Numbered from the stretch's first letter, positions 16,741 to 26,628 are shown. The stretch: 64,000 bases of DNA from Planctomycetaceae bacterium (GCA_041398825.1 JAWKTX010000002.1:1-64000), one strand, 5' to 3'. Made by a program: numbers and translations. Notes: generated from the letters alone by a model not told the origin.

Positions 16741-18678
16741 ATGAATCAGCCCCGCGACCTCAGGACACTGGAAAAACTTCCCTGCACAGTCTTTTCGAAT
16801 GCTCGCGAAGCCGCCCGAACTGTTGCGGCCGAGATTGCTTCGATGATTCGGAGTCGAGCGGCGGAAGGTCGAAACTGTGTGCTCGGTTTGGCGACAGGTT
16901 CGACCCCAACCGGTATCTATGCCGAACTGGTTCGATTGCACAAGGAGGAAGGCTTGTCGTTTGCGAACGTCATTACGTTCAATCTTGATGAATATTACCC
17001 GATGCAACCGGAAGATCTGCAGAGCTATGTGCGATTCATGCGCGAGCATCTGTTTGATCACATTGATATTCCTGCGGGTAGTTTTCACGTGCCGGACGGG
17101 ACATTGAACGTCGAAGACGTTGCCGGATTTTGCGAAGAATACGAACGTAAGATCGAAGAAGCAGGTGGCATTGATCTGCAGATCCTTGGGATTGGCCGAA
17201 CCGGGCATATTGGATTCAATGAGCCGGGTTCTGACGAATCAACTCGCACCCGTATGATCACCCTGGATTCCGTCACTCGAATTGACGCTGCCAGCGATTT
17301 CTTCGGCGCCGAAAACGTTCCTCGTCGAGCGATCACTATGGGCGTTGGCACAATTCTGGCCGCTCGCCGAATCGTCATCCTGGCGTTTGGTGAAGGCAAA
17401 TCAAAAATCGTTGCCAGAACCGTCGAAGGCGACATGTCACCGTCCGTACCAGCGACTTACTTGCAGCGACACCCTGATGTTTCAGTGATGCTGGACAATG
17501 CGGCGGCGGCAGGGCTGACCCGGCTGAAATCACCATGGCTGCTCGAATCAGTCGAATGGGATCCGACGACCATTCGTCGGGCCGTGATCTGGCTTTCTGA
17601 AAAAATGGGCAAAGCCATCCTGAAACTCACTGATTCGGATTACAACGAAGAAGGACTGCAGCCATTGCTGGCGGCCTATGGGTCCGCCTACGAAATCAAT
17701 TTGCAGGTCTTCCGCTATCTCCAGTCCACCATTGTGGGATGGCCCGCCGGCAAGCCTGAACACCGCAAGAAACCTGGTGATCGGCCGCGTCCCTTCGACC
17801 ACATCTTCCCAAAGCGAGTCATCGTGTTTTCTCCGCATCCGGATGACGATGTTATTTCAATGGGAGGCACGCTGATTCGGTTGGCTGATCAGGGGCACGA
17901 AGTGCATATTGCCTACCAGACATCGGGCAACATTGCTGTGTTTGATGACGAGGCCCGTCGGTTTGCTGAGTTCGCTGCTGAATATTGCCACCAATTCAAT
18001 CTGGCCTCTGATCAGATCACATCGCTCACCGAATGTGTTGACCGGTCGCTGCAGTCCAAAGTGCCGGGACAGGTCGACAGCCCTGAAGTCCAGAAGATTA
18101 AGGGGTTAATTCGTCGCGGAGAGGCACGTGCCGGAGCGCGTTGCTGTGGAGTTCCCAACGAACGCTGCCATTTCCTGGATATGCCGTTTTACGAAACGGG
18201 TCGAGTGAAGAAGAAGCCGCTGGATGAGAACGATATTCAGATTCTTGTCGACCTGATGCGAGAGATTCAGCCGCATCAGATTTACGCAGCTGGTGACTTA
18301 TCGGATCCCCATGGGACTCACCGGACATGCCTGAAAGCAATCATCGAAGCATGTGATGTGTGCCGCCATGATGAGTGGTACAAGACCTCTGAAGTCTGGT
18401 TGTACCGCGGAGCGTGGCAGGAATGGCCAGTGCATCAGGTTGAAATGGCAGTACCGCTGAGCCCGCAGGAAGTGAAACGAAAACGCGAAGCTATCTTTAA
18501 ACACCAGTCACAGAAAGACCGGGCTTTGTTCCCGGGCCCCGATATGCGGGAATTCTGGCAGCGAGCAGAAGCTCGAAATGCCGGCACAGCAGAACGTTAC
18601 GATAAGCTGGGGCTGGCCGAATACGAAGCTATTGAAGGCTTTGTGCGGTGGGACGGAGTTTGGGGGCTGGACGATTAG
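16741..18678 (+). CDS. NagB-like deaminase fused to PIG-L deacetylase domain
   Basis: A 645-residue fusion. Residues 15-265 match glucosamine-6-phosphate deaminase (NagB): LATGSTPTG, FNLDEYYP (D83), GHIGFNEP (H156, E161) and TMGVGTIL. The residue equivalent to E. coli catalytic Asp141 (NDGH) is Thr154 here (RTGH). After a linker, residues 358-600 form a PIG-L/LmbE zinc deacetylase: FSPHPDDDVISMGG (H366, D368, D369) and DPHGTHR (H524, H527). Deacetylation of an N-acetylhexosamine derivative followed by deamination or isomerisation is a plausible order, but the changed Asp makes the first domain's reaction uncertain. The frame extends upstream to 16594; the ATG at 16741 fits the NagB start. Confidence 0.85.
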   Translation: MNQPRDLRTLEKLPCTVFSNAREAARTVAAEIASMIRSRAAEGRNCVLGLATGSTPTGIYAELVRLHKEEGLSFANVITFNLDEYYPMQPEDLQSYVRFMREHLFDHIDIPAGSFHVPDGTLNVEDVAGFCEEYERKIEEAGGIDLQILGIGRTGHIGFNEPGSDESTRTRMITLDSVTRIDAASDFFGAENVPRRAITMGVGTILAARRIVILAFGEGKSKIVARTVEGDMSPSVPATYLQRHPDVSVMLDNAAAAGLTRLKSPWLLESVEWDPTTIRRAVIWLSEKMGKAILKLTDSDYNEEGLQPLLAAYGSAYEINLQVFRYLQSTIVGWPAGKPEHRKKPGDRPRPFDHIFPKRVIVFSPHPDDDVISMGGTLIRLADQGHEVHIAYQTSGNIAVFDDEARRFAEFAAEYCHQFNLASDQITSLTECVDRSLQSKVPGQVDSPEVQKIKGLIRRGEARAGARCCGVPNERCHFLDMPFYETGRVKKKPLDENDIQILVDLMREIQPHQIYAAGDLSDPHGTHRTCLKAIIEACDVCRHDEWYKTSEVWLYRGAWQEWPVHQVEMAVPLSPQEVKRKREAIFKHQSQKDRALFPGPDMREFWQRAEARNAGTAERYDKLGLAEYEAIEGFVRWDGVWGLDD

Positions 18679-18744
18679 TCGTCCCTGTTTTCCCCGCAAT
18701 GACATCAATGCCTGAACGGTTTGCAGTCAAAGAAAAATCTGAGC

Positions 18745-19893
18745 ATGTCCAGCGAAACTCAACCACCATCATCGACTCCGCCGTCAGAGAATCTGACCAG
18801 TCGCGCGCCGCTGCAGGGGCGCGCGGAAGAATTACCACCGGTTACCCCGCCATCCGCTGGTTACATCATTCAACTGTTTTTGATTCCTGCACTGATTGTT
18901 GCCGCCGTGGTCGCCGTTTGGGCATTGTTTGGCAAACTGGCCGATTCAGAGACGGACTGGCGGCAAATGGTGGCAGACCTCGGCAGCAGTAACGAACATC
19001 GACGCTGGCGGTCAGCACTTGGCCTGGCCCAACTGCTGCGAAACTCTGATCGCGCACCAGTCGAAGGAGAACTTCCGCTCAGTGAACAACCGATCGTGAT
19101 CGAAGGTTTGACTGAACTGCTGAAGCAGTCACTTTCCGGCAACGCCACGGATGACGAGGATATTCGTCATCAGGAGTTTCTGGCCAGAACACTTGGTTCC
19201 CTGGATGCGGATGACAAAGTGTTGCCGGTGCTCGCCATCGCGATGTCAAAGGATCAGGACATTGACGTTCGAAAAAGTGCGCTGATGGCCGTTGCGATGA
19301 TCGCTGGGCGACATTTCGAAAAGGCCACTGAATTCAACCCTGCTTCTGAAGACTCGCCTGTAACGGCCGCGGAGCGGGGGCTACCGCTCAGTCGGCCGAC
19401 GATTACTGATGAACAGGTCCTGCAACAACTCAGGCAGGCCGTTCAGGATGAAGATCCTGTCATTCGGCACCTGGCGGGTTTTGCTGTCGCCAGTGTGAGC
19501 GGGGATGACTCCATCGCCATGCTCAAAGTGATGCTGGACGACGCTGACAGCAAGGCGAGAGCCAACGCGGCCATCGGACTGGCTCGTAACGGGCTAACCG
19601 ACGGAGTCGACCAGCTGCAGGCCCTGCTTGCATCATCGGGGGAAGCTTTTGATATGAGTTCGGTGCAGTCGTTGTCGCCCGAAGAACAACTGATGGAGAA
19701 AAATCGCTTCGAAGTCGAGCAGCCAATGATTGCTCGGAATTGCCTGCGTGCCATACTGGAACTCTGGCCCCAGATTCCCTCGGAAAAGCAGGCAGAACTG
19801 TCAAAACTTGTCGACGAACTGGCCCGCAGTCATTTTGCGGCTGACGTGCGTGCGATGGCTGCAGAAACGGCAAAACAAATCAACGCTCCGTAA
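18745..19893 (+). CDS. Membrane-anchored HEAT-repeat protein
   Basis: A 382-residue protein. The N-terminal 35 residues are Pro/Ser rich, and a TM helix follows at about 40-62 (YIIQLFLIPALIVAAVVAVWALF). The rest is helical with HEAT-like repeats, for example DIDVRKSALMAVAMIAG, DPVIRHLAGFAVASVSGDD and DSKARANAAIGLARNGLTD. HEAT repeats are protein-binding scaffolds. The gene lies 66 bases after the NagB/PIG-L fusion, so it may share its transcript. The ATG at 18745 (MSSETQPP) is chosen over an in-frame TTG at 18721. No function can be assigned. Confidence 0.75.
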   Translation: MSSETQPPSSTPPSENLTSRAPLQGRAEELPPVTPPSAGYIIQLFLIPALIVAAVVAVWALFGKLADSETDWRQMVADLGSSNEHRRWRSALGLAQLLRNSDRAPVEGELPLSEQPIVIEGLTELLKQSLSGNATDDEDIRHQEFLARTLGSLDADDKVLPVLAIAMSKDQDIDVRKSALMAVAMIAGRHFEKATEFNPASEDSPVTAAERGLPLSRPTITDEQVLQQLRQAVQDEDPVIRHLAGFAVASVSGDDSIAMLKVMLDDADSKARANAAIGLARNGLTDGVDQLQALLASSGEAFDMSSVQSLSPEEQLMEKNRFEVEQPMIARNCLRAILELWPQIPSEKQAELSKLVDELARSHFAADVRAMAAETAKQINAP

Positions 19894-20133
19894 TTCTGGA
19901 TGCCTCAGACCAGAAGCCTCCGGCAGACTTCTGTTTCGTTGTAACAATTATCGCTCGCCGCGCACCAGAAGAACTCAAAACGATCCCGACGATAGAACCC
20001 GGGTGGCCCGGGAATTACGTCGATCGCCATTTCACGACCGATGCCTGGCGGCGTAAGATGCCGGACCGAACGGGATCCGGATGTAAGACCGCTGGCACAG
20101 GCAACGGTGGTGCCGCTTGCCTGACATGAAAGA

Positions 20134-21093
20134 ATGACGCGGATGGACCGACGCAGAATTCGCTATCGCATAGAATACGGAGTCTTTCAGATATTCCTGT
20201 TTGTGATGCGATGTCTTCCGGTTCGCACCGCGAATCAAATGGCCGACGGAGTTGCCTGGATATTATTTCACCTGATTCCCCGGCGGCTGACGCGATATCA
20301 GGTTGCCAGAGAGAACTTGCAGCGAGCGTTCGGCAATTCGCTCAACGACTGGCAGATTGATGAAACCATCCACGGGATGTGGCGTCACCTGTTTCGAATG
20401 ATCGTTGAAATCGTTCATCTGCCTCGGCGGTTGAGACTCTATAATTGCCTCGACATTCTGGATTTCACTGGCAGGGATGATTGCGTGAAAGCGATGTGTT
20501 CGGGACGCCCGGTGCTGTTTCTTGGCGGCCACTTTGGAAACTGGGAAGTCAGCGTAAACACGTTCGGGCACTTTGGATTTCCCATGAGTGTCGTAGCGAG
20601 AGCGCTGGATAATCCATGGCTTCATCAATGGTTCCGGCAGTTTCGCGAATCGACCGGAAACCGCCTGATCGACAAGGATGGAGCCAGCAGTGAACTTATG
20701 CGAATCATGGAACGGGGAGGAATGGCATCGCTGTTGTGTGATCAGGATGCGGGCCGCAGTGGATTGTTCGTTGATTTCTTCGGTAAGCCGGCTTCAACTT
20801 TCAAATCCATTGGTCTGCTTGCACTGCAGTACAATGCATTGATTGTTGTGGGGGGGGCGTGGAGGTTGCCCGATGCTGAACAGGCCGGTGCGCGATGGAA
20901 CCGTTTTAACCTGACAACCGAAGACGTGATTGACCCTGCTGATTATCAGGGTGTCAATGGACTGACAGAATTGACCCAGCGATTCACCACATCACTTGAG
21001 AACCTGATTCGACGTGCACCGGAACAGTACTTCTGGGTCCATCGCCGATGGAAAACAGAGCCGAATACACGACGCAAAGCTCGCGCGGCCTGA
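20134..21093 (+). CDS. LpxL/HtrB-family lysophospholipid acyltransferase
   Basis: A 319-residue acyltransferase of the lipid A biosynthesis lauroyl/myristoyltransferase family. The N-terminal hydrophobic segment YGVFQIFLFVMRCLPV probably anchors it to the inner membrane. The catalytic HX4E motif is GGHFGNWE (H133, E138). Further conserved blocks are NLQRAFG, LCDQDAGRSGLFVDFFGKPAST and PEQYFWVHRRWK. Such enzymes add secondary acyl chains to lipid A or acylate other lipids; no lpx gene is nearby. The stop codon at 21091-21093 lies inside a perfect tandem 15-bp duplication (see 21085-21114). The 240 bases upstream hold nothing identified. Confidence 0.88.
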   Translation: MTRMDRRRIRYRIEYGVFQIFLFVMRCLPVRTANQMADGVAWILFHLIPRRLTRYQVARENLQRAFGNSLNDWQIDETIHGMWRHLFRMIVEIVHLPRRLRLYNCLDILDFTGRDDCVKAMCSGRPVLFLGGHFGNWEVSVNTFGHFGFPMSVVARALDNPWLHQWFRQFRESTGNRLIDKDGASSELMRIMERGGMASLLCDQDAGRSGLFVDFFGKPASTFKSIGLLALQYNALIVVGGAWRLPDAEQAGARWNRFNLTTEDVIDPADYQGVNGLTELTQRFTTSLENLIRRAPEQYFWVHRRWKTEPNTRRKARAA

Positions 21094-21114
21094 GGTCAGG
21101 CGGCCTGAGGTCAG
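21085..21114. repeat. Tandem 15-bp duplication across a stop codon
   Basis: GCGGCCTGAGGTCAG occurs twice back to back (21085-21099 and 21100-21114). The first copy contains the TGA stop of the acyltransferase gene. This looks like a recent slippage duplication in the short convergent gap before the ceramidase-like gene. Confidence 0.9.
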
Positions 21115-21133
21115 ATAGAGTGGCCAACCCAAA

Positions 21134-22573
21134 TCAGCCCAACAGATTCCGGATTCCATCGGTCAGAAGTTGATCCAGTTGCGGCCCGCACCAGGCAACA
21201 CTGACGGCGTAGCCGCCCTGCGGATAGGCTTCGGCCGTGGGGATGTACCACGGACCACCGTCGCCATACGCCGCACAGGCAACAAAACGATCAGCGGCGA
21301 ATGACTGCGCTCGCAGCTGGTATTCGACAAAGCTCTCAGACGGCAGGTGCAGCATGGACACATCGTTCAGATGAAGTCCACTGAGAGTAATGGGAATCTG
21401 CATGGCTGCTCGCCGGATCCACGCCACGGTGTAGCTGGGACGATTTCGATTCACTACCGACTGGGCTTTGTCATTGATTTGCCTCATCAGACTGGCTTCA
21501 TCCCAGCGGGAATCCGTTGGAGGCTGAATATCGTTTGTTTCCCATCGGATGGATGTCACGGGTTGTGGATCCAGGGCAGATTCCGACTGCACAATCCCTT
21601 CCAGAATTCGCTGTGTGAGTACAGGGCGCATTTCATGGCTGCCGTCGTTGTATTTTCCCGCACCAATATTGCCGCCGCAGCCATTGAAGTAGAGGTGCGT
21701 GCAATTCGGCTCCTGTTCCTGTCGCGCCTTCCGCGCCAGGCCGCAGAAGTCTGAGCTTACACGGCCATCCCCGTAGTAGCTCATCGGGTGGCAGGCATAG
21801 TAGTGGCAGGCGGCGATCTTCCTGTTGCCATTGTAGAAGGCGATCGTTTTCAGATAGGGATCAATCAGGCCTTCCGGCAGTGCCTGGTGTTCGGGGTTGC
21901 GCGAACTACTGCCTCGTTGCGAAGCAACCTTTCCATCCGGTCCCAGGATGCGGCGGTTGCCAGCAACTTTTTCGACCTTTGCCTGCCCGTGGGCTACATG
22001 GGTCAGTGACTGCGCGCGGGGGATGGCATCCGCCACTGCTTTCCGTCCTGCATCGAGGCAACGGCGGAAGAAATCCATTTCGATAATGTGTGGCAAGTCG
22101 CCCTGCTGAAGAACAATATCTTCTGCGGTCAGACATGCAAACGGGGCGTTGTGCTGATGGACACAGTGAACCGTGACTCGGTCGATCGTTGTGCTGGCGG
22201 CGTCAGCCAGTGCCTGCCTCCACTGGACGTGGGCCATGTTCAGCAGCCCGGTCCAGTCGACGACGCACACGACAATCGGAGCACCCGCACCAAGGATGAC
22301 GATACCAATCGCTTCCAGCGAATCATCCACTGCCTCCACAGGTTTGATCCAGCCGCCGCAAAGCGAATGGCCCATGGGTGGCGTGACGTCAAATCGAAAT
22401 GTTGCCAGCGAAAGCTCGCCGGGCTTTATAGTCTGTTCAGCGAAGGACGAGGGCCAATGCAGACTGCACAGTGGCAGCGATCCGGCTGCGATCGCACGGG
22501 CTGCGGTACCCAGGAAGAGTCGACGATCCGTGTGAAGGTTCTTCGAACGTGATCCGACCGGTTTCTTGGTCAT
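21134..22573 (-). CDS. TAT-exported neutral/alkaline ceramidase-like protein
   Basis: A 479-residue protein. The N-terminus carries a TAT-like signal (TDRRLFLGTAARAIAAGSLPL, about 15-35). The body matches the N-terminal domain of neutral/alkaline non-lysosomal ceramidase: FRFDVTPPMGHSLCGGW, a His cluster CVHQHNAPF (about 137-145) and CHYYACHPMSYYGDG, both likely zinc ligands, then NGCGGNIGAGKY. True ceramidases have a Ser nucleophile in a GNxSPN loop; here the loop reads GCGGNIGAG, so amide hydrolysis of ceramide is doubtful. Planctomycetes have many such paralogues of unknown substrate. The ATG at 22573 has GGGAG 7 bases upstream; the frame extends to a TTG at 22621. It lies 48 bases after the FG-GAP gene, same strand. 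Confidence 0.75.
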   Translation of the reverse strand: MTKKPVGSRSKNLHTDRRLFLGTAARAIAAGSLPLCSLHWPSSFAEQTIKPGELSLATFRFDVTPPMGHSLCGGWIKPVEAVDDSLEAIGIVILGAGAPIVVCVVDWTGLLNMAHVQWRQALADAASTTIDRVTVHCVHQHNAPFACLTAEDIVLQQGDLPHIIEMDFFRRCLDAGRKAVADAIPRAQSLTHVAHGQAKVEKVAGNRRILGPDGKVASQRGSSSRNPEHQALPEGLIDPYLKTIAFYNGNRKIAACHYYACHPMSYYGDGRVSSDFCGLARKARQEQEPNCTHLYFNGCGGNIGAGKYNDGSHEMRPVLTQRILEGIVQSESALDPQPVTSIRWETNDIQPPTDSRWDEASLMRQINDKAQSVVNRNRPSYTVAWIRRAAMQIPITLSGLHLNDVSMLHLPSESFVEYQLRAQSFAADRFVACAAYGDGGPWYIPTAEAYPQGGYAVSVAWCGPQLDQLLTDGIRNLLG

Positions 22574-22621
22574 CCATCGTCTCCCGTTTTTGAAGGGCTG
22601 TTCAGGTTTGAGTGCTGTCAA

Positions 22622-25042
22622 TTAATTGCTGGCCTGTTCAGATTCCGAAGTCTCAGCGGTTTCGCCAGTGTCCTGAGGGTATAGTATCAGACGATCGTGA
22701 CATAGCAGCAGCAGGTCGGCCCGGCCGTCACCTGTGACATCGACGACCATCCCTTCACGTGGTTCTGTCCCTCGACTATTAGATTCCGACACAAGCCGTT
22801 TTTCTTCGAATACCCGAAAGTGCGTCACAGCATCGATGCGATCGGAATTGAATCGAAGGATTTCGACGCCGTCGATACTTGTGTCAATCACCGTCAGGTC
22901 TGTGACCCCGTCAGAATTGATATCTCCAGCGATCACATCTGCGGGATAGGCTTCTTCCCTTTCTGTCTTATACGAAGCAAGCTCCTTCATCACAGGATCG
23001 CGGCGACCGCTGTACAGCACCGAAAAATGTTGTGTTCCGGCTACCAGCAGATCGGGTTGCTGATCGCCGTTGAGGTCGGCGACGATGGTTCCTGCGAAGC
23101 TGATACTTCCCAGTTCTACTTCCTTCCACGGGCGGTATAGGCCGTCTTCCTTCCGAAGGACTCGAAGTTTCCTGATCCCGGTATCGACCAGGACGATTTC
23201 ATTGCCATCCTGACCATCCAGATTCAGAGCTGCAACGCCTTCAAGGCGTGCCGACGATTCACCAGCATTGAACTGGTCTTTGACTTGCCAGCCGTTTTCG
23301 TTGAATTGCAATTCTCTCGCGAAGGTTTCCCGAGCCGCCAGCAAATCGTTGCCCGTCACGAACAAACCACTGGCCGATCCAATGCCAAGATCCAGAACAC
23401 TGCGATTAGTTTGTAACTTCAATGTTCCATCGGCCTCCTGCTGAAGAACCTGAACGCCGGCTTCACTGGTTCCATTGGGGACCGACAGAATATCAAGGCG
23501 TCCATCCCTGTTGACGTCCATGGTGATCAGATCAAGTCCACGAGAACCCGTGGCTGCAGTGACTTCAATGGGTGAAGACTCCTCGACTAATGCCCACGTG
23601 TTATTCTGATCCAGGCTAAGTCGCCGCCACGTGACGCGAGCTTTGCTTCCGCTTCCTTTTGAAAGGCCGACAATAATCTGAGTTCCGGCAGGTCCCGGGA
23701 GAGGTTCGATTGCAACCAGATCAAAACCGTCAGGTTTTTTCAGAATGGCTTCCGGGAAAGAAAGTCGGCCATCCTGAAAATGGCTGATTGCAACGACGCC
23801 CTCTTTTTCGCTTAACAGAATGGCCTCAGTTTTTCCGTCACCATTCACGTCGGCCATGCACAGATCTTTCGCGCCCAGAAGGCTTGGAAAGACTTCTGCG
23901 ACCCCCAGACCATCGATGCCGTTTTGTCGAAATAACAGTATTTGCGCCTGATCGGGGTCAGTGACGACTACATCCGTCAGACCATCGTTGTCGACGTCTG
24001 CAACTCCATAGCTGCGTGAACGAACATTGCCTGCACCGATCCCGTATTGGACCAGTCGTTCCGGCAAAGCGCCTGGTTCCAGACCGGCAGGTTCCAACCC
24101 GGAAACCACCACTCGGCCGGTGCGTGATTCGACGGTGATGATTTCCTGGCCAGGTTTCTTGTCAACATTCTGCAGTGTGACGCTGCGAGGCTGCTGCAGG
24201 TCGAAGCAGATCTCCGGACCGAGTCGGCCGTCTGACGTTTGCAGCCTTGCACACAATCCGCGTGTGCTGCCTTCGTTTGCCATGTAGCAAAGATCGGCTC
24301 GCCCATCGCCATTGATGTCAGATGCCTGAATCATCGAAAGCTGTGACGAAGTGTTGATCAGAGATTCAGGTGCAATGAATCCATCTTCGGACTGGGTGAT
24401 CACGTAGGTGACATGCTCCCCAAGCACGACAATATCCGCCCGCTTGTCGCCGTTCAGATCTCCGGATGCAATCATCCACGATGCCGGCTTCAGACCGGGA
24501 AGTCGTACCGACCATCGATCGCTCCATTCGCTACCCGCTTTTTCGGGTTGAAATCGAACGATCAGCTGATCCGGCACTCCGACGTAGGCGACATCCATTC
24601 GTCCATCTGAATTGAAATCCCCTGTTGTAATGCCTGCAATCTGTTTGTCGACAGAGATTTGCTGCATGTCGAAACGCCAGTCTGATGCGAGGTCGTTAAT
24701 GCGAGCTCCTGCGACGGGCTTGATGGCTGCTTTATCCTTTTTCTGAATCAGGAGCTGAATGGTGCTGGAACGGTTGTCGACCAGCATGACGTCAGTCAGT
24801 CCGTCATTCGAAAAGTCACCCGCCTGCAGATTGAAGACTCGTTGCTCAAGCTTAAACAATTCGATCCCGCTGAAGCCGTAGAACTGGGCCAGTTCATTTG
24901 GTTCATCATTCTCCCCTGCGAGGGCTGAATCAGGCATGCAGTTCAGAACGGTCATTAGGAGTGTGAAGAGCAGGCGCATCGCTGCGGTCAGATGACGGCC
25001 GCCAGTACGGGAACGCCGGAGATGAGTGAAAAACGATTTCAC
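22622..25042 (-). CDS. Exported FG-GAP/VCBS-repeat beta-propeller protein
   Basis: An 806-residue secreted protein with at least ten calcium-binding FG-GAP/VCBS signatures of the DxNxDGxxD type: DFSNDGLTD, DFNSDGRMD, DLNGDKRAD, DINGDGRAD, DVDNDGLTD, DVNGDGKTE, DVNRDGRLD, DLNGDQQPD, DINSDGVTD and DVTGDGRAD. They span the whole mature chain, giving one or two integrin-like propellers. The likely role is extracellular binding or surface display. It starts with GTG at 25042 with AAAGG 7 bases upstream; a second possible start (ATG at 24979) would give a shorter signal peptide, MRLLFTLLMTVLNC. The 230 bases between it and the next upstream gene show nothing notable. Confidence 0.85.
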   Translation of the reverse strand: MKSFFTHLRRSRTGGRHLTAAMRLLFTLLMTVLNCMPDSALAGENDEPNELAQFYGFSGIELFKLEQRVFNLQAGDFSNDGLTDVMLVDNRSSTIQLLIQKKDKAAIKPVAGARINDLASDWRFDMQQISVDKQIAGITTGDFNSDGRMDVAYVGVPDQLIVRFQPEKAGSEWSDRWSVRLPGLKPASWMIASGDLNGDKRADIVVLGEHVTYVITQSEDGFIAPESLINTSSQLSMIQASDINGDGRADLCYMANEGSTRGLCARLQTSDGRLGPEICFDLQQPRSVTLQNVDKKPGQEIITVESRTGRVVVSGLEPAGLEPGALPERLVQYGIGAGNVRSRSYGVADVDNDGLTDVVVTDPDQAQILLFRQNGIDGLGVAEVFPSLLGAKDLCMADVNGDGKTEAILLSEKEGVVAISHFQDGRLSFPEAILKKPDGFDLVAIEPLPGPAGTQIIVGLSKGSGSKARVTWRRLSLDQNNTWALVEESSPIEVTAATGSRGLDLITMDVNRDGRLDILSVPNGTSEAGVQVLQQEADGTLKLQTNRSVLDLGIGSASGLFVTGNDLLAARETFARELQFNENGWQVKDQFNAGESSARLEGVAALNLDGQDGNEIVLVDTGIRKLRVLRKEDGLYRPWKEVELGSISFAGTIVADLNGDQQPDLLVAGTQHFSVLYSGRRDPVMKELASYKTEREEAYPADVIAGDINSDGVTDLTVIDTSIDGVEILRFNSDRIDAVTHFRVFEEKRLVSESNSRGTEPREGMVVDVTGDGRADLLLLCHDRLILYPQDTGETAETSESEQASN

Positions 25043-25272
25043 AGGTTAGCCTTTACAGATTCAAAAATTCGTCACTGGTAAACAGAGTCAGTCTGTTGCA
25101 GCAGTGAATGTGATTTCAGTGATGATCCGTTGTTTGTCAGTGATTTCCGGTCTGCCTCGTGCCCGTTCGAGCCAGTGCCGATTTGCGCCCACGGTGTTTC
25201 GCATTCGACGAAGAAAGATCGAAGGAGCTGGTTTCGAAGCTGTTTTGCATCGGGAGAACCAGTCTCGCTTTG

Positions 25273-26628
25273 TTAAACAGGCTCAGGGTGAATCCATGGG
25301 GATCTGTATTTCCTTCGCAATAACTGGTTCGCTTCTTCGTCATTAATGACCTGGTGGGAAACAGGGTCCCATGCGAGTGTTCGCTGCAGCTTCATGGCCA
25401 TATTTGCCAGGATGCATGACGACGTGGAAATGTGTCCCTGCTCAATATCCGAGACTGGTTTTTCACGTGATTCGATGCAGTGCAGAAAATCCTGCATATG
25501 CCCGCGCACGGCAGATGCCACATGTCGTTCCAGGTCTTTTTCGGTCCTGTCTTCCGGATACTTTTCGTATTCAAACAAGGCCTCGCCCGTCAGTTTCTGT
25601 CCATTGCCTCGCGGGGTGAATTCATACTTGTTGACGCTGAGTTTTAATGTGCCTTTGTCACCATAAATGGTGGCGCCCCATGGGTATTCGGGGTCAGGAG
25701 CAGCACCCCATGAGCGATGTTGCCAGACGACAGGAAAGTCCGGGTGCTGGAAGATCGCAGTTTGAGTATCCGGCGTATTTGCCAGAGCGTTCGTCTGCAC
25801 AAGGATTCCACCAGACGAAGTCACATGGCTCGGCCAGCCCAGTTTGAGCATCCATCGCACCATGTCGTACATATGCACGCACATATCACCAAGAATGCCA
25901 TTGCTGTACTCCATGAACGCTCGCCACGAACGTGGATGAATCAGCTCGGTATAGGGACGCATGGGAGCTGGTCCCGTCCACATCTCGTAATCGAATCCTT
26001 CGGGCGGAGTGGTCGGCTGCGGGTTGCTTTGTGATCGCATATGGTAGTAGCAGTACACTTCGACCATGCCGATATCTCCCAGCAGCCCTTCATTCACGAC
26101 TCGATCGCGTGCTTCGATCAAATGCGGCGTGCTGCGGCGTTGCATACCGACCTGCACGACTCGATTGTTTTTTCGAGCCGCTGTCAGCATCGCATGACTT
26201 TCCACGACATCGACAGCCGTTGGCTTTTGCACCCAGACATCGATGCCACGATTGACAGCATCAATCATCGGCAAGGCATGCCAGTGGTCGGGTGTGTCGA
26301 CAAGAACGATGTCGAACTGCTCCTTCGCAAGCATCTGGCGATAGTCGCTCCACGTGCGTGGTGTTCGACCGGATTTCTGTCGCCCGGCAACGATGTCTGC
26401 AGCTTCGTTCAGCATGCGTTGATCCACGTCGCACAGGCCCACGACTTCAGCCGACGAAACCTGAAGGAGCCGAAGGAGGTCGACCTTGCCATACCAACCA
26501 CAACCGATCAAACCGACACGCAGTTGCTTCTGTGGTGCCGCTGCCCACACGCCGTGATTGACAGACATTGCGAATGCGGATGCTGCTGTCGTCTGAGTGG
26601 CTTTCTTGAGAAATCCCCGGCGATCCAT
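25273..26628 (-). CDS. TAT-exported Gfo/Idh/MocA-family oxidoreductase
   Basis: A 451-residue protein. It has a TAT-type signal (MDRRGFLKKATQTTAASAFAMSV), then a Rossmann NAD(P)-binding fold beginning LRVGLIGCGWYG (about 36-47). The family EKP motif appears as QKP with the catalytic lysine K135. The C-terminal domain contains GDMCVHMYDMVRWML, as expected for the substrate-binding half. Planctomycete exported members act in periplasmic sugar or glycoside oxidation with a tightly bound cofactor. No sugar-specific partner sits next to it (FG-GAP on one side, membrane protein on the other), so the substrate is unknown. The 216 bases upstream, to 26844, show nothing recognised. Confidence 0.88.
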   Translation of the reverse strand: MDRRGFLKKATQTTAASAFAMSVNHGVWAAAPQKQLRVGLIGCGWYGKVDLLRLLQVSSAEVVGLCDVDQRMLNEAADIVAGRQKSGRTPRTWSDYRQMLAKEQFDIVLVDTPDHWHALPMIDAVNRGIDVWVQKPTAVDVVESHAMLTAARKNNRVVQVGMQRRSTPHLIEARDRVVNEGLLGDIGMVEVYCYYHMRSQSNPQPTTPPEGFDYEMWTGPAPMRPYTELIHPRSWRAFMEYSNGILGDMCVHMYDMVRWMLKLGWPSHVTSSGGILVQTNALANTPDTQTAIFQHPDFPVVWQHRSWGAAPDPEYPWGATIYGDKGTLKLSVNKYEFTPRGNGQKLTGEALFEYEKYPEDRTEKDLERHVASAVRGHMQDFLHCIESREKPVSDIEQGHISTSSCILANMAMKLQRTLAWDPVSHQVINDEEANQLLRRKYRSPWIHPEPV

